DNA of 64,000 nucleotides from JAFEDN01 sp963795715 (GTDB lineage: Bacteria > Pseudomonadota > Gammaproteobacteria > Coxiellales > Coxiellaceae). The notes under the pieces were generated by a model that worked only from the letters and a program-made list of their open reading frames with translations, made no database searches and had not been told where the DNA came from. The translations under genes were made by a program, and so were the position numbers. Of this stretch, positions 1 to 7,971 are shown piece after piece; the first letter of the stretch is position 1, and each line of letters begins with the position of its first letter. The stretch covers positions 124,001-188,000 of the forward strand of contig CAWCIY010000004.1 of NCBI GenBank assembly GCA_963795715.1, read 5' to 3'.

Positions 1-646
1 CTGCCAATTTATGTGCCGACCCTGGCTGGCTAAAACTGCCGGCCTGAATGATCCAGTTTCCACTGTCCACGGGATGAACTTTGGCTACCGCCTCATGATG
101 AGCCACGGGAAGAGCAGCCGCCGCAGGCGCCTTCACTCGAGTCGCTCTCGGTTTAGGCAACTCTGTTTGCATTTCGGGCGCTGACGAGGGCACTGCCGCT
201 TCAGGCTGAGACGTGGCGGTATTCACCGGCTGGGTCTGAGCCTGCGCTTGAGGTTGGGCTGCAGGCGTCGAAGGGGTTTGCGCCATCGGCTGATTTTGAT
301 CAATATTGGTTTCACTTTGGGGGGAAGTTAAGCCTGGCTGGTCAGAACTCATCGAATTTGCACTTACGGCGGTATTTTGCAAGGCGTCAGGGTGAGAAAC
401 CGTGGTAGGCGCTGTAGCTGCCGTCGAAGGGGTTGGGGTTGGAGCTGCCACCTGTTCCGGAGTCGCTGTAATCGGAGCAGACGTACTGGAATCAGACAAA
501 GTGGCATTATTCATATGAGAATGATTGAAAATAAAAGGTAAAAAGATAGCCAATACCACCAGCAAAACCGCGCCTCCAGCGAGACGCTGTTTAAACTTAG
601 CGCGGGCAGTTTGATTGGGATTAATGTGTTCATTGAGATCTCTCAT
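1..646 (-). CDS. dedD: SPOR-domain cell-division protein, DedD-like (partial, runs off the window)
   Basis: The frame is open from an ATG at 646 to the window edge, so the C-terminus is missing. The visible protein has a short cytoplasmic N-terminus (MRDLNEHINPNQTARAKFK), one membrane segment (about residues 20-42), a long Ala/Pro/Gln/Thr-rich linker, and the start of a SPOR domain (WIIQAGSFS near the edge). SPOR domains bind glycan strands stripped of stem peptides at the division septum. A clear aggagg ribosome site lies 7 bases upstream, and the start overlaps the folC stop as ATGA, so the two are translationally coupled. folC followed by dedD is the usual gammaproteobacterial order, which supports the name. 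Confidence 0.85.
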   Translation of the reverse strand, partial: MRDLNEHINPNQTARAKFKQRLAGGAVLLVVLAIFLPFIFNHSHMNNATLSDSSTSAPITATPEQVAAPTPTPSTAATAPTTVSHPDALQNTAVSANSMSSDQPGLTSPQSETNIDQNQPMAQTPSTPAAQPQAQAQTQPVNTATSQPEAAVPSSAPEMQTELPKPRATRVKAPAAAALPVAHHEAVAKVHPVDSGNWIIQAGSFSQPGSAHKLA

Positions 647-1923
647 AATAATTCCTCCTGAGTAATGTATTTTTTTGCTACAGCAACCGTATAAAAAGAA
701 CCAAAAATTAAAATTCCATCCACAGCCAAATCGGCCGAAGCTATGGCTGCTGCCAAAGCCGCTTCTACGCTCGCAAAAGTTAAACAATCCGCTGCGCCTA
801 GCTGGGCTAATACGGTTTGCAAATGCTCCGCTGTTGCCCCTCGAGACACAGACAAAGTGGCCACAAACCAGCTGTCCATGTATTCTAGTAAAGAGTGAAC
901 TGTTCCTGCAATATCTTTATCACCCAACATACCCAAGACAGCAATCCTTCGGCCTTGGACCGGTGTCCGCCGCCACAACTCACTTAACCATCTTCCGCCC
1001 TGTGGATTATGGGCGACATCGGCATAACAAAAATTGCCTAAAGATAATTTTTCAAATCTGCCTTCTAATACAGTTTGAGTTAAAGCTTGGCAAAAAGTCG
1101 ATTCTGTTACCGGCAGACGGGCTTGCAAGCATTCTAAGACCATCAAGCTAGTGGCAGCGTTCTGATGCTTTAAAGATATGGGCGGTAATCGAAAATAGCT
1201 TTTTTGTCGACTTTTCCAATCCCAGGCGCCATCGTTATGGATTTCATACTGAAAATGATCCCCTAACGTATACCAATCGGTTTGTAATTCCTTTGCTTTG
1301 CGAAGCAAATTAAGCGGTGGTTGCGGATCACCACAAACCACAATCTTTTTTAAACGAAAAATACCCGCTTTTTCTGTAGCTATGCTTTCACGGTCCGGCC
1401 CTAAAATATCCGTATGGTCCAAATCAATTGTGGTGATCACTGCAATATCTGCATCGACAATATTGACTGCATCCAGTCTTCCGCCTAATCCCACCTCTAA
1501 AATAACTAAGTCTAAGCAAGCTTGCTGAAAAATTTGTAGCGCTGCTAAAAAAGTAAATTCAAAATAACTTAAAGAAATAGGTTGACGAAGTTGTTCAACT
1601 TGTTGAAAAGAGCTTACCAACGTTTGGTCATCCACCATTTGATTATTGATTCGAATACGCTCATTAAATTTCATCAAATGGGGTGAAGTATAAGCCCCTA
1701 CTCGATAACCGGCGGCAGTAAAGATGTTCTCTAGGAAACGAACACAAGAACCCTTGCCATTGGTTCCTCCGACGATAACAACCGGACAAGAAAATCGATT
1801 CCAATTCAAAGGTCTCACCACTTTTAAAATACGATCTAAGCCAAAATCCATTTCTTTAGGATGAATCCGGCCGATGTAATCGAGCCAGGAATCGAGGTTA
1901 AGTCTGGCTAGGTTCTGGAGCAT
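643..1923 (-). CDS. folC: Bifunctional dihydrofolate synthase / folylpolyglutamate synthase
   Basis: FolC adds glutamate to dihydropteroate and then to folates in the cytoplasm. The 426-residue length is normal. The ATP-binding loop VGGTNGKGS is near residue 52, followed by the Mur-ligase-like region with TSPHL, NERIRIN and LEVGLGGRLDAVN, then TTIDLDHTDILG, and the C-terminal domain with DVAHNPQGG. The start overlaps the 3' end of accD by 26 bases and the stop overlaps dedD by 4 bases, so accD-folC-dedD is probably one operon. No irregularity is seen. Confidence 0.96.
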   Translation of the reverse strand: MLQNLARLNLDSWLDYIGRIHPKEMDFGLDRILKVVRPLNWNRFSCPVVIVGGTNGKGSCVRFLENIFTAAGYRVGAYTSPHLMKFNERIRINNQMVDDQTLVSSFQQVEQLRQPISLSYFEFTFLAALQIFQQACLDLVILEVGLGGRLDAVNIVDADIAVITTIDLDHTDILGPDRESIATEKAGIFRLKKIVVCGDPQPPLNLLRKAKELQTDWYTLGDHFQYEIHNDGAWDWKSRQKSYFRLPPISLKHQNAATSLMVLECLQARLPVTESTFCQALTQTVLEGRFEKLSLGNFCYADVAHNPQGGRWLSELWRRTPVQGRRIAVLGMLGDKDIAGTVHSLLEYMDSWFVATLSVSRGATAEHLQTVLAQLGAADCLTFASVEAALAAAIASADLAVDGILIFGSFYTVAVAKKYITQEELL

Positions 1924-2758
1924 GTGTTAATTTGGCAATCAAATGAGCAATTTTGGTTCGTAATTCACGTCGATCGACAATCATATCAATCGCACCGTGT
2001 TCTAGTAAAAACTCGCTGCGTTGAAAGCCTTCAGGTAGAGTTTGCCGAATGGTTTGTTCAATCACTCTAGGACCGGAGAAACCGATCAAAGCATTGGGTT
2101 CAGCGATGATAATATCTCCCAAAGTGGCTAAACTGGCGGAAACCCCGCCCATAGTAGGATCTGTTAGTACAGAAATATAGGGCACTCCGGCTTTGGCTAA
2201 ATGAGCCAGTACCGCGCTGGTTTTGGCCATTTGAAATAATGAAAACAAGCCCTCCTGCATGCGGGCGCCGCCACTGGTAGAGAAACAAATATAGGGAATT
2301 TTTTTATTTAAAGCCGCTTGCGCACCAATAACAAATTTCTCCCCTACCCCCGCGCTCATGGAGCCGCCAATAAAATTAAAATCAAAACTGGAGGCCACCA
2401 CAGGCATACCCAGAAGATTTCCCGCCATGACTACCAGCGCTTCTTTTTCATGGGAACTTTTTTGAGCCGCCTGCAGCCGATCACGATATTTTTTGGTATC
2501 TTTAAATTTTAACCAGTCCTTGGGTCTTACATTCTGTCCCAGTTCTACCCGGCCAGTAGGATCCAAAAAAACTTCCAAACGTTTGCGCCCACCTAAACGC
2601 AGGTGATGATTACACTTAACACAAATCTGGAGATTTTTTTCTAATTCAGCACGATAAAGAGCTGCATGGCAATGGTCGCACTTGCTCCATACGCCTTCTG
2701 GCACACCTTTTTTTTTGGCAGTAGATACTTTAGGTAGTAGTTTTTCAAACCAACTCAT
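1898..2758 (-). CDS. accD: Acetyl-CoA carboxylase carboxyltransferase subunit beta
   Basis: AccD is the zinc-ribbon subunit of the carboxyltransferase that makes malonyl-CoA for fatty-acid synthesis, and works with AccA. The four-cysteine ribbon (CDHCHAALY ... CVKCNHHLR) is at about residues 25-50. The crotonase-like core has GGSMSAGVGEKF and FSTSGGARMQEG. I place the start at the ATG giving MSWFEKLL, as in other AccD proteins. An ATG three codons upstream (2767) would overlap the -10 box of the promoter seen here. The neighbours folC and dedD follow in the same direction. trpF, often just upstream, is absent. Confidence 0.95.
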   Translation of the reverse strand: MSWFEKLLPKVSTAKKKGVPEGVWSKCDHCHAALYRAELEKNLQICVKCNHHLRLGGRKRLEVFLDPTGRVELGQNVRPKDWLKFKDTKKYRDRLQAAQKSSHEKEALVVMAGNLLGMPVVASSFDFNFIGGSMSAGVGEKFVIGAQAALNKKIPYICFSTSGGARMQEGLFSLFQMAKTSAVLAHLAKAGVPYISVLTDPTMGGVSASLATLGDIIIAEPNALIGFSGPRVIEQTIRQTLPEGFQRSEFLLEHGAIDMIVDRRELRTKIAHLIAKLTHAPEPSQT

Positions 2759-2765
2759 GGCAGGC

Positions 2766-2794
2766 ATTATACAATAACGGATGAATTAAGGCAA
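2766..2794 (-). promoter_or_regulatory. Sigma-70-like promoter of accD operon
   Basis: On the minus strand a TTGCCT -35 and a consensus TATAAT -10 are separated by 17 bases. Only seven bases lie between the -10 and the accD ATG, so transcription would be expected to start at or next to the start codon. No Shine-Dalgarno sequence fits in between. Confidence 0.65.
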
Positions 2795-2871
2795 AAATAC
2801 TGTTCACGCATAAAAAATACCGGGGTATTTCTGACCTTTTAGTTCGTTTACATGAACCGAGCCTCTGCAAA

Positions 2872-2879
2872 TCTCAAAC
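2872..2879. repeat. Left 8-bp target-site duplication of the IS66-type element
   Basis: The sequence tctcaaac lies directly outside the left inverted repeat. It is identical to the octamer directly outside the right inverted repeat at 4437-4444. Eight bases is the known duplication length of the IS66 family. Confidence 0.9.
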
Positions 2880-4436
2880 GTAACTATTCAGCCCTATTCC
2901 CATCGGTTATGATTCAGAGAAGAATTAAAAGTAAAGAAATCAATGACATGATCATATGTTAATGAGATACTGTGCAGGCAATGGATGAGCTACCTGATTT
3001 ATCAAAATTAACGGACGCAGAGAAGGATCAATTATTATCCTTACTCTGGGAACAATGCCGACTATTACGCGCCCAGATACCGCAATTAGAAACCCAGATT
3101 AAAGCCCTCAAAGATCGTTTATCAAAGAACAGTCAAAATAGTAGTAAACCCCCATCAAGTGATCATGGGAGTAGGCCGAATCCTAAATCTCGTCGAAAAA
3201 ACAGCGGCAAAAAAGCCGGTGGCCAAAAGGGTCATGTAGGCCATCGTCTTAATCCTACGGACACACCGGATTACATAGTGGAATATTCAGTGAACCATTG
3301 TGAGCATTGTGGGGAAAATTTAGAAAAGGTTGCGGGAGAATATGATCGACGCCAAGTATTTGATATTCCAATTTTACGAGTGGAAGTAACCGAACATCGA
3401 GTACAAAGGAAGATGTGTGCATGCTGCGGCTATGAGACGCAAGGAGATTTGCCAAAAAGCATTAACCAACTGACTCAATATGGCCATCGAATTAAAGCGT
3501 TAATGGTTTACATGAATCAATATCAATTATTACCGTTCCACCGATTGAATGATTTTTTTAAAGATGTATTTCATCAAAGGATTAGTGTAGGGACTTTTGT
3601 TAATGCAAAACAACACGCCTATAAGAAATTAAGTCTGATGGAAGAACAAATTAGAAACCTATTAAAGGCCGGGAAAAAACTACATGTGGATGAAACCAGC
3701 TTACGTGTCATGAAGCAGCGAAATTGGTTGCATGTGGCCAGCACGAATCAATTGACTTGTTACGATATTCACACTAAGCGCGGTACTGAAGCATTGGATG
3801 AAATAGGTTTATTGCCGGATTTTAAAGGAATATTAGTGCATGATCACTTTAAACCTTATTTTCATTATGGTAGTGGCCATAGTCTTTGTAATGCGCATCA
3901 TTTGCGTGAGTTAACTTTTGTTCAGGAGCAAGAGAATCAGCAGTGGGCGAAAAAATTAGAAAAATTATTACTAAATTTAAAACACAAAGTAGAGATTCAT
4001 TATCAGAAAACATTGACTCGATTACCTGATCGAATTTTAAGAGGGACCCGCTCGCGTTATATGGGAATTCTTTACAGAGGACGCACAGAATGTCCAGCAG
4101 CAATTGATGAGAAGAAAAAAGGGCGTCAGAAACAATCCACATCCAGAAATTTATTAGAGCGGTTAAGGAAATTTAATCAGTCTGTTTTAGCCTTCATGTA
4201 TGATCCCGCGCTTCCCTTTGATAACAATCAGGCAGAAAGGGATATTCGCATGGTTAAGGTGCAGCAAAAAATATCGGGATGCTACAGAAGTTGGCAGGGC
4301 ATAAAAGCTTTTTGTAGAATCCGGGGTTGTCTTTCGACACTTCGGAAAAATGGTCTTAACCTGCTGACTACATTAGAAAATGCCATCCAAGCCTCTTCGG
4401 CTATACCTTTACCTCAATTAAGGGCTGAATAGTTAC
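2880..4436 (+). mobile_element. Complete IS66-family insertion sequence (single-ORF type), 1557 bp
   Basis: The ends are a perfect 16-bp inverted repeat, gtaactattcagccct at 2880-2895 and its complement at 4421-4436. The terminal GTAA is typical of IS66 elements. Identical 8-bp duplications flank it. It carries only the large transposase gene and no tnpA/tnpB accessory genes, as in the ISBst12-like subgroup. The right repeat contains the transposase stop codon. Perfect ends and an undamaged duplication indicate a recent insertion, about 80 bp upstream of the accD promoter. Confidence 0.93.
2972..4432 (+). CDS. IS66-family DDE transposase
   Basis: The 486-residue protein starts with a coiled-coil region (residues 15-50), then a Lys/Arg-rich stretch with SSKPPSSD, typical of IS66 TnpC. 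A zinc-finger-like region follows (CEHCGE ... CACCGYE, about 110-150). The catalytic core has LHVDETSLRV (first Asp), LVHDHFKPYF and LCNAHHLREL (second Asp), and NNQAERDIRMVK (Glu). The frame opens at a GTG (2972), and an ATG at 2981 is an equally good start. It is complete and lies wholly within the element's inverted repeats. Confidence 0.95.
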   Translation: MQAMDELPDLSKLTDAEKDQLLSLLWEQCRLLRAQIPQLETQIKALKDRLSKNSQNSSKPPSSDHGSRPNPKSRRKNSGKKAGGQKGHVGHRLNPTDTPDYIVEYSVNHCEHCGENLEKVAGEYDRRQVFDIPILRVEVTEHRVQRKMCACCGYETQGDLPKSINQLTQYGHRIKALMVYMNQYQLLPFHRLNDFFKDVFHQRISVGTFVNAKQHAYKKLSLMEEQIRNLLKAGKKLHVDETSLRVMKQRNWLHVASTNQLTCYDIHTKRGTEALDEIGLLPDFKGILVHDHFKPYFHYGSGHSLCNAHHLRELTFVQEQENQQWAKKLEKLLLNLKHKVEIHYQKTLTRLPDRILRGTRSRYMGILYRGRTECPAAIDEKKKGRQKQSTSRNLLERLRKFNQSVLAFMYDPALPFDNNQAERDIRMVKVQQKISGCYRSWQGIKAFCRIRGCLSTLRKNGLNLLTTLENAIQASSAIPLPQLRAE

Positions 4437-4444
4437 TCTCAAAC
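4437..4444. repeat. Right 8-bp target-site duplication of the IS66-type element
   Basis: tctcaaac, identical to 2872-2879, directly follows the right inverted repeat. Confidence 0.9.
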
Positions 4445-4657
4445 TTATAACCAAATTAATTCATTGATTTTAAATTTATTTTTATTAGTTTTAAAGCAAA
4501 AATGGCTACCCGATAGTAAAAAGTCTAGTTGAGCCTAGAAAATCCTAGTTGTGTCCTGCAAATCTCCGATTGTAATTTTGAGTTTGTTATGCAATAAAAT
4601 GCCCCCGGACCAATCTCATAAAAGGAGAATAATTGAAAAAGCCAGCAAAACACATAT

Positions 4658-5080
4658 TTAGACTTTATTCTGCACTTTTTTAACCAATGCCAAATTTTCA
4701 ATCAACTCCTGAAATTGATTGATTACTACGTCTGCAGAAAGAGGATCAGCTACATTTATATCAGAATCAATATCTAACATATAAAAATTAATATGCGTAA
4801 GAGCTCGAAATATATTAAATAATGGTTCTTGTAAAGTTCTAAAATCACAAAAGACGCTTTTTACTTCCCCTTTTACCAAATCTAAGTGAGCAAACCTTTT
4901 GTTTCTGTGATTTTTAAAAGATCTAACCATTTTTCTAAATCTCTTTAATTCAGATGGCAATTTGCTTGTAACCAATATTTTTTTATATTCTTTTTCTTCT
5001 AATATAGCTTTTATTATTCCTTCTACATTTTTTTCAGTTGACTGTGAAATGTCACAACAATAATTAATAATTAAATGAAT
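4658..5080 (-). CDS. HEPN-like (AbiU2-type?) small protein, start uncertain or 5'-truncated
   Basis: The minus-strand frame is open from 5080 to the stop at 4658, but contains no ATG or GTG. The only ordinary start is a TTG at 4975, which leaves 105 residues. The in-frame sequence above it (ISQSTEKNVEGIIKAILEE) still looks like protein, so the gene is either cut at its 5' end or uses an unusual start. An ATT at 5080 sits six bases after AGAAGG. The motif RNKRFAHLD fits the R-x(4-6)-H signature of HEPN RNase-like proteins and resembles AbiU2-type domains. It follows the immunity-like gene by about 10 bases. The family assignment is tentative. Confidence 0.45.
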   Translation of the reverse strand: MHLIINYCCDISQSTEKNVEGIIKAILEEKEYKKILVTSKLPSELKRFRKMVRSFKNHRNKRFAHLDLVKGEVKSVFCDFRTLQEPLFNIFRALTHINFYMLDIDSDINVADPLSADVVINQFQELIENLALVKKVQNKV

Positions 5081-5090
5081 TCAATACCTT

Positions 5091-5498
5091 CTAGTTATGA
5101 GCAAACAATTTATGAATATAGTAGATAATCATTGCAAATACACCGATATATCCAGGAACCAAGTGAAAAACGATCAATATCCTTTCAGAAACTGGCGCAC
5201 TTTTCCATAAATTAGTATCACCAAAAATATAATAATAAACTGTTTTAGGAGGGTATCTTCTACCACATCCTTGTGCAAACATTACTACTGAATACCAACC
5301 AACTCGTCCTATTTTGCTATAACTTAATGGGAATAGTTCTATCATAAAGTCTCTAAATTCTGGATCAAACCTCCTTCCAATAAAAAAAAGAACGAAAGGC
5401 CAAGTTATACCAAAAATGAACATTCCTATTACACAAATAAGCGCTGTTGTTTCTTCAAAGTTATGAAGAGAGTTTAAAAAATGCACCCACCGCTCCAT
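5091..5498 (-). CDS. Small polytopic membrane protein, candidate effector-immunity protein
   Basis: I do not recognise the family. The 135 residues contain a strong membrane segment at about 17-40 (TALICVIGMFIFGITWPFVL), a weaker hydrophobic stretch near 70-80, and another strong one at about 107-130. It starts nine bases after the stop of the effector-like gene in the same direction. A small membrane protein directly downstream of a membrane-active secreted effector is the usual arrangement for an immunity protein, because immunity to pore formers acts in the inner membrane. That role is inferred from context only. Confidence 0.6.
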   Translation of the reverse strand: MERWVHFLNSLHNFEETTALICVIGMFIFGITWPFVLFFIGRRFDPEFRDFMIELFPLSYSKIGRVGWYSVVMFAQGCGRRYPPKTVYYYIFGDTNLWKSAPVSERILIVFHLVPGYIGVFAMIIYYIHKLFAHN

Positions 5499-5507
5499 TT
5501 CAATAAC

Positions 5508-6590
5508 CTAAATATATTCTTTAGCTAAATGTTTAAACAAAATTTCGACTCCAATAGAGGTTGCCGCACCTGTCAGAATAACGACCCAACCTACAGGAGT
5601 TAATGCTAGCACAGCAATTAACTGTCCAATAATAAAGGTACCAAGCATCCCTCCTCCTAATCCCCCTATCATTCCTGCTGCATCCACTATTGATTCTTTA
5701 ATCCAATGACCTCCGGTTCTATATAACTCCCAAATCTCCGGCACGTCTAAACCAATTTGGACCACGATTGAACCGCCACGAATGACCTTCGCCCATTTCA
5801 TGGCTTCCCCCACGGCCTGAAATTCATCTCGAGTGAGGGCAGTAAAATCTCCCATGTTTAATTTTAAGTGATTGCGCCATTGTTCAGGATCCTTTATCAA
5901 CCACACTTTGATCATCGAAAGACCGCGTGATTCATTATATCGCTCTAAAAACTCCATGACATGATGTTGCGCATGTTTCCAAGCTTCATAAAAAGCAGCC
6001 TTGGCCGCAGCCCTATCTTCTTCCGCCGCTTTGGCAAAGGTAATATACAGCTCCCCTGCGTTCTGCATCGCTTTATAAGCAGGGCGGGCGCTTTCAAGAA
6101 CATAATCTTGGGCCTGTTCCACAATCGCCGAAGTTCCCAACAAGCCCCATTCGGTAATTTCACCGGCATGGTAGCGAATTTGCAAAATGGCTTCTCGAAG
6201 TAAGGCTACTGCCGCCACCGTCGGCATATGATGCTCTTGCATCGCGGCTGCGAGATTATCTCGGGTTTGCCAATCCAACCTATTCGGAACAGCCAATGCC
6301 TGCCACAGCGGAAAACGCAGATACAAAGATGATTCCAGCACTTTTTGCCGGTGCTTTTGAATATCTTCAGGACTCGGCAGATAGATATAGCTGTCTTTGA
6401 AAATATAAGCGTACGTCGGTTGTACCAAATGCGGCGCGCCTTTTTGCTGAAAGGAATTGATTTTCATCATCACTTCCAGATATTCGGCGATGCCCTGCTG
6501 GGTTCTATCTGGTGAAAACTTCTGAGCAATATTTTGCATCGTATCACCCAGCTGGCTGATATAAATATGTAGATCGTGTCCCTGGTTCAT
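5508..6590 (-). CDS. Putative Hcp-linked T6SS effector: LysM-like N-terminus, helical middle, glycine-rich membrane hairpin
   Basis: The gene begins 6 bases after hcp. Residues about 8-75 resemble a LysM domain (YISQLGDTMQNIAQKF ... DSYIYLPSPED), which would bind peptidoglycan or act as a loading domain. Residues 100-260 are charged and helical with many Ala. The C-terminal 80 residues hold a glycine-zipper-like hydrophobic hairpin (AAGMIGGLGGGMLGTFIIG, then LIAVLALTPVGWVVILTG) like those of pore-forming toxins. Position between hcp and a small membrane protein suggests a membrane-depolarising effector carried by Hcp. No catalytic motif was seen. Activity and delivery are inferences. Confidence 0.6.
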   Translation of the reverse strand: MNQGHDLHIYISQLGDTMQNIAQKFSPDRTQQGIAEYLEVMMKINSFQQKGAPHLVQPTYAYIFKDSYIYLPSPEDIQKHRQKVLESSLYLRFPLWQALAVPNRLDWQTRDNLAAAMQEHHMPTVAAVALLREAILQIRYHAGEITEWGLLGTSAIVEQAQDYVLESARPAYKAMQNAGELYITFAKAAEEDRAAAKAAFYEAWKHAQHHVMEFLERYNESRGLSMIKVWLIKDPEQWRNHLKLNMGDFTALTRDEFQAVGEAMKWAKVIRGGSIVVQIGLDVPEIWELYRTGGHWIKESIVDAAGMIGGLGGGMLGTFIIGQLIAVLALTPVGWVVILTGAATSIGVEILFKHLAKEYI

Positions 6591-6596
6591 AAAAGG

Positions 6597-7082
6597 CTAC
6601 ATCTTAGTACCGGAGGACACATTGAAGCCGGAAATTAACGGATTGCCCGGGGTATTATCAGCATCCCGCGGAGTATATGAAACTTCAATGCTATCATAGC
6701 CCAGAGAAACCGATTCTAACGGCGCTGCTCTATTGACACTATGTTCCTGATAAAAATAACTGACAAAAGCATTGGTGAGTTTGATCTTTTGAAAAGTCTG
6801 CGGCGGATTACCGGCCGTGACCCAATGGATTTCTAAATTAGGAATCACATGGGTGCTGTGCGCATATTGAAACCAAAAAGAGGTGCTGTTATCCGGTATT
6901 CTTTGTAAATGGATTAAGCCGAATTGAGCGCTCCCTTGCACTCGATCCCACATATTACCGGTGCGCTGCTGGATCGGGTGGGTAATTCCTGTAAATTGAA
7001 AATGACTGACATCCACCCAGTTTTCATATCCTTGCGCTGAGACATTGCCTTTGGCTCCGTCTGCTTTCAAATAGATAGGCAT
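6597..7082 (-). CDS. hcp: Hcp-family type VI secretion tube protein
   Basis: The 161-residue protein has the pattern of the Hcp family: MPIYLKADGAKGNVSAQGYENW at the start, HFQFTGITHPIQ, later HWVTAGNPPQTFQKIKLTNAFVS, and a C-terminal YDSIEVSYTPRDADN. Hcp hexamers form the inner tube of the T6SS and carry small effectors. No other T6SS gene lies in the window, so this is an orphan hcp leading an effector cassette. It is first in a three- or four-gene unit. Confidence 0.85.
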   Translation of the reverse strand: MPIYLKADGAKGNVSAQGYENWVDVSHFQFTGITHPIQQRTGNMWDRVQGSAQFGLIHLQRIPDNSTSFWFQYAHSTHVIPNLEIHWVTAGNPPQTFQKIKLTNAFVSYFYQEHSVNRAAPLESVSLGYDSIEVSYTPRDADNTPGNPLISGFNVSSGTKM

Positions 7083-7176
7083 ACTTCACATTCCTTATGT
7101 TTTATGATTTTCGATAGAATAATAAATACTGAAGACGATGTCAAACCGTAACTTCCTTTAGGATTACTTGGGCCAC

Positions 7177-7971
7177 TTACGGCAAAAAAAACGGGCCAAG
7201 GGGTATACTGGGAAGGTCAAATTCTTCGGGGTATTTTACTTCTACCAGATAAAGGCCGTTAGGCTGAAAGGTCACTCCACCCCTACGGCGATCTCGGCTT
7301 TCTAATACCTCTTTGACCCATTCCGGGGGCCGCTCTCCGCTGCCTACAGCCACCAAAACACCCACTATGTTACGCACCATGTGCAATAGAAAAGCATTGG
7401 CATGAATTTCAATCACCACCATGCGGCGATACCGTAAGACCGTTAAATCAAAAATTTCTCTGATGGGCGAATTAGATTCACAACCTGCACCGCGAAATGC
7501 ACTGAAATCATGTTCGCCCAATAAATATGCGCCTGCCAGACGCATGCGATCCTCGTCAAGCAAACGGTAATACCAACCTACCGCATGACGTAAAATTCCA
7601 GGTCTAACTTCATGATTATAAATAATATATCGATACCGGCGAGTCAAAGCGGAGTGACGAGCGTGAAAATTTTGCCAAACATGTTTAGCCCAGCCAATAC
7701 TGATATCGGGGGGAAGATTGCTATTGGCGCCAAAAACCCAAGCATGATCATTGCGATTGGCATGAGTGTCAAAATGGGCTATTTGGCCGGTGGCATGGAC
7801 TCCGGCGTCAGTACGTCCGGCACAGACTACAGCCACCGGATGATCCGCTACCGAAGAAAGCGCCTTTTCCAAACAACCTTGTATGGTGAGTAAACCCTCT
7901 TGATGTTGCCAACCGTAATACCGCGAACCGTCATAGCGCACACATAAAGCAATACGTTGAAATTGATCCAT
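7177..7971 (-). CDS. truA: tRNA pseudouridine(38-40) synthase
   Basis: TruA makes pseudouridine at positions 38-40 of tRNA anticodon stems. At 264 residues it has normal length. It has the N-terminal YDGSRYYGWQHQ, the catalytic CAGRTDAGVHA (Asp about residue 54), FHARHSALTRRYRYII, and the C-terminal FLLHMVRNIVGVLVAVG. It overlaps the stop of the upstream FimV-like gene by one base (TAATG), so the two are coupled. The fimV-truA order is common in gammaproteobacteria. Confidence 0.96.
   Translation of the reverse strand: MDQFQRIALCVRYDGSRYYGWQHQEGLLTIQGCLEKALSSVADHPVAVVCAGRTDAGVHATGQIAHFDTHANRNDHAWVFGANSNLPPDISIGWAKHVWQNFHARHSALTRRYRYIIYNHEVRPGILRHAVGWYYRLLDEDRMRLAGAYLLGEHDFSAFRGAGCESNSPIREIFDLTVLRYRRMVVIEIHANAFLLHMVRNIVGVLVAVGSGERPPEWVKEVLESRDRRRGGVTFQPNGLYLVEVKYPEEFDLPSIPLGPFFLP

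Noticed and set aside
2759..2767. Alternative accD start three codons upstream (MPAMSW)
   Set aside because: Its ATG lies in the -10 box of the only promoter, and other AccD proteins begin MSW.
2865..4566. 11-bp direct repeat ctgcaaatctc at 2865 and 4556 around the IS66 element
   Set aside because: The true element ends are set by the perfect inverted repeats and 8-bp duplication; this repeat lies outside them and one copy is 112 bases away.
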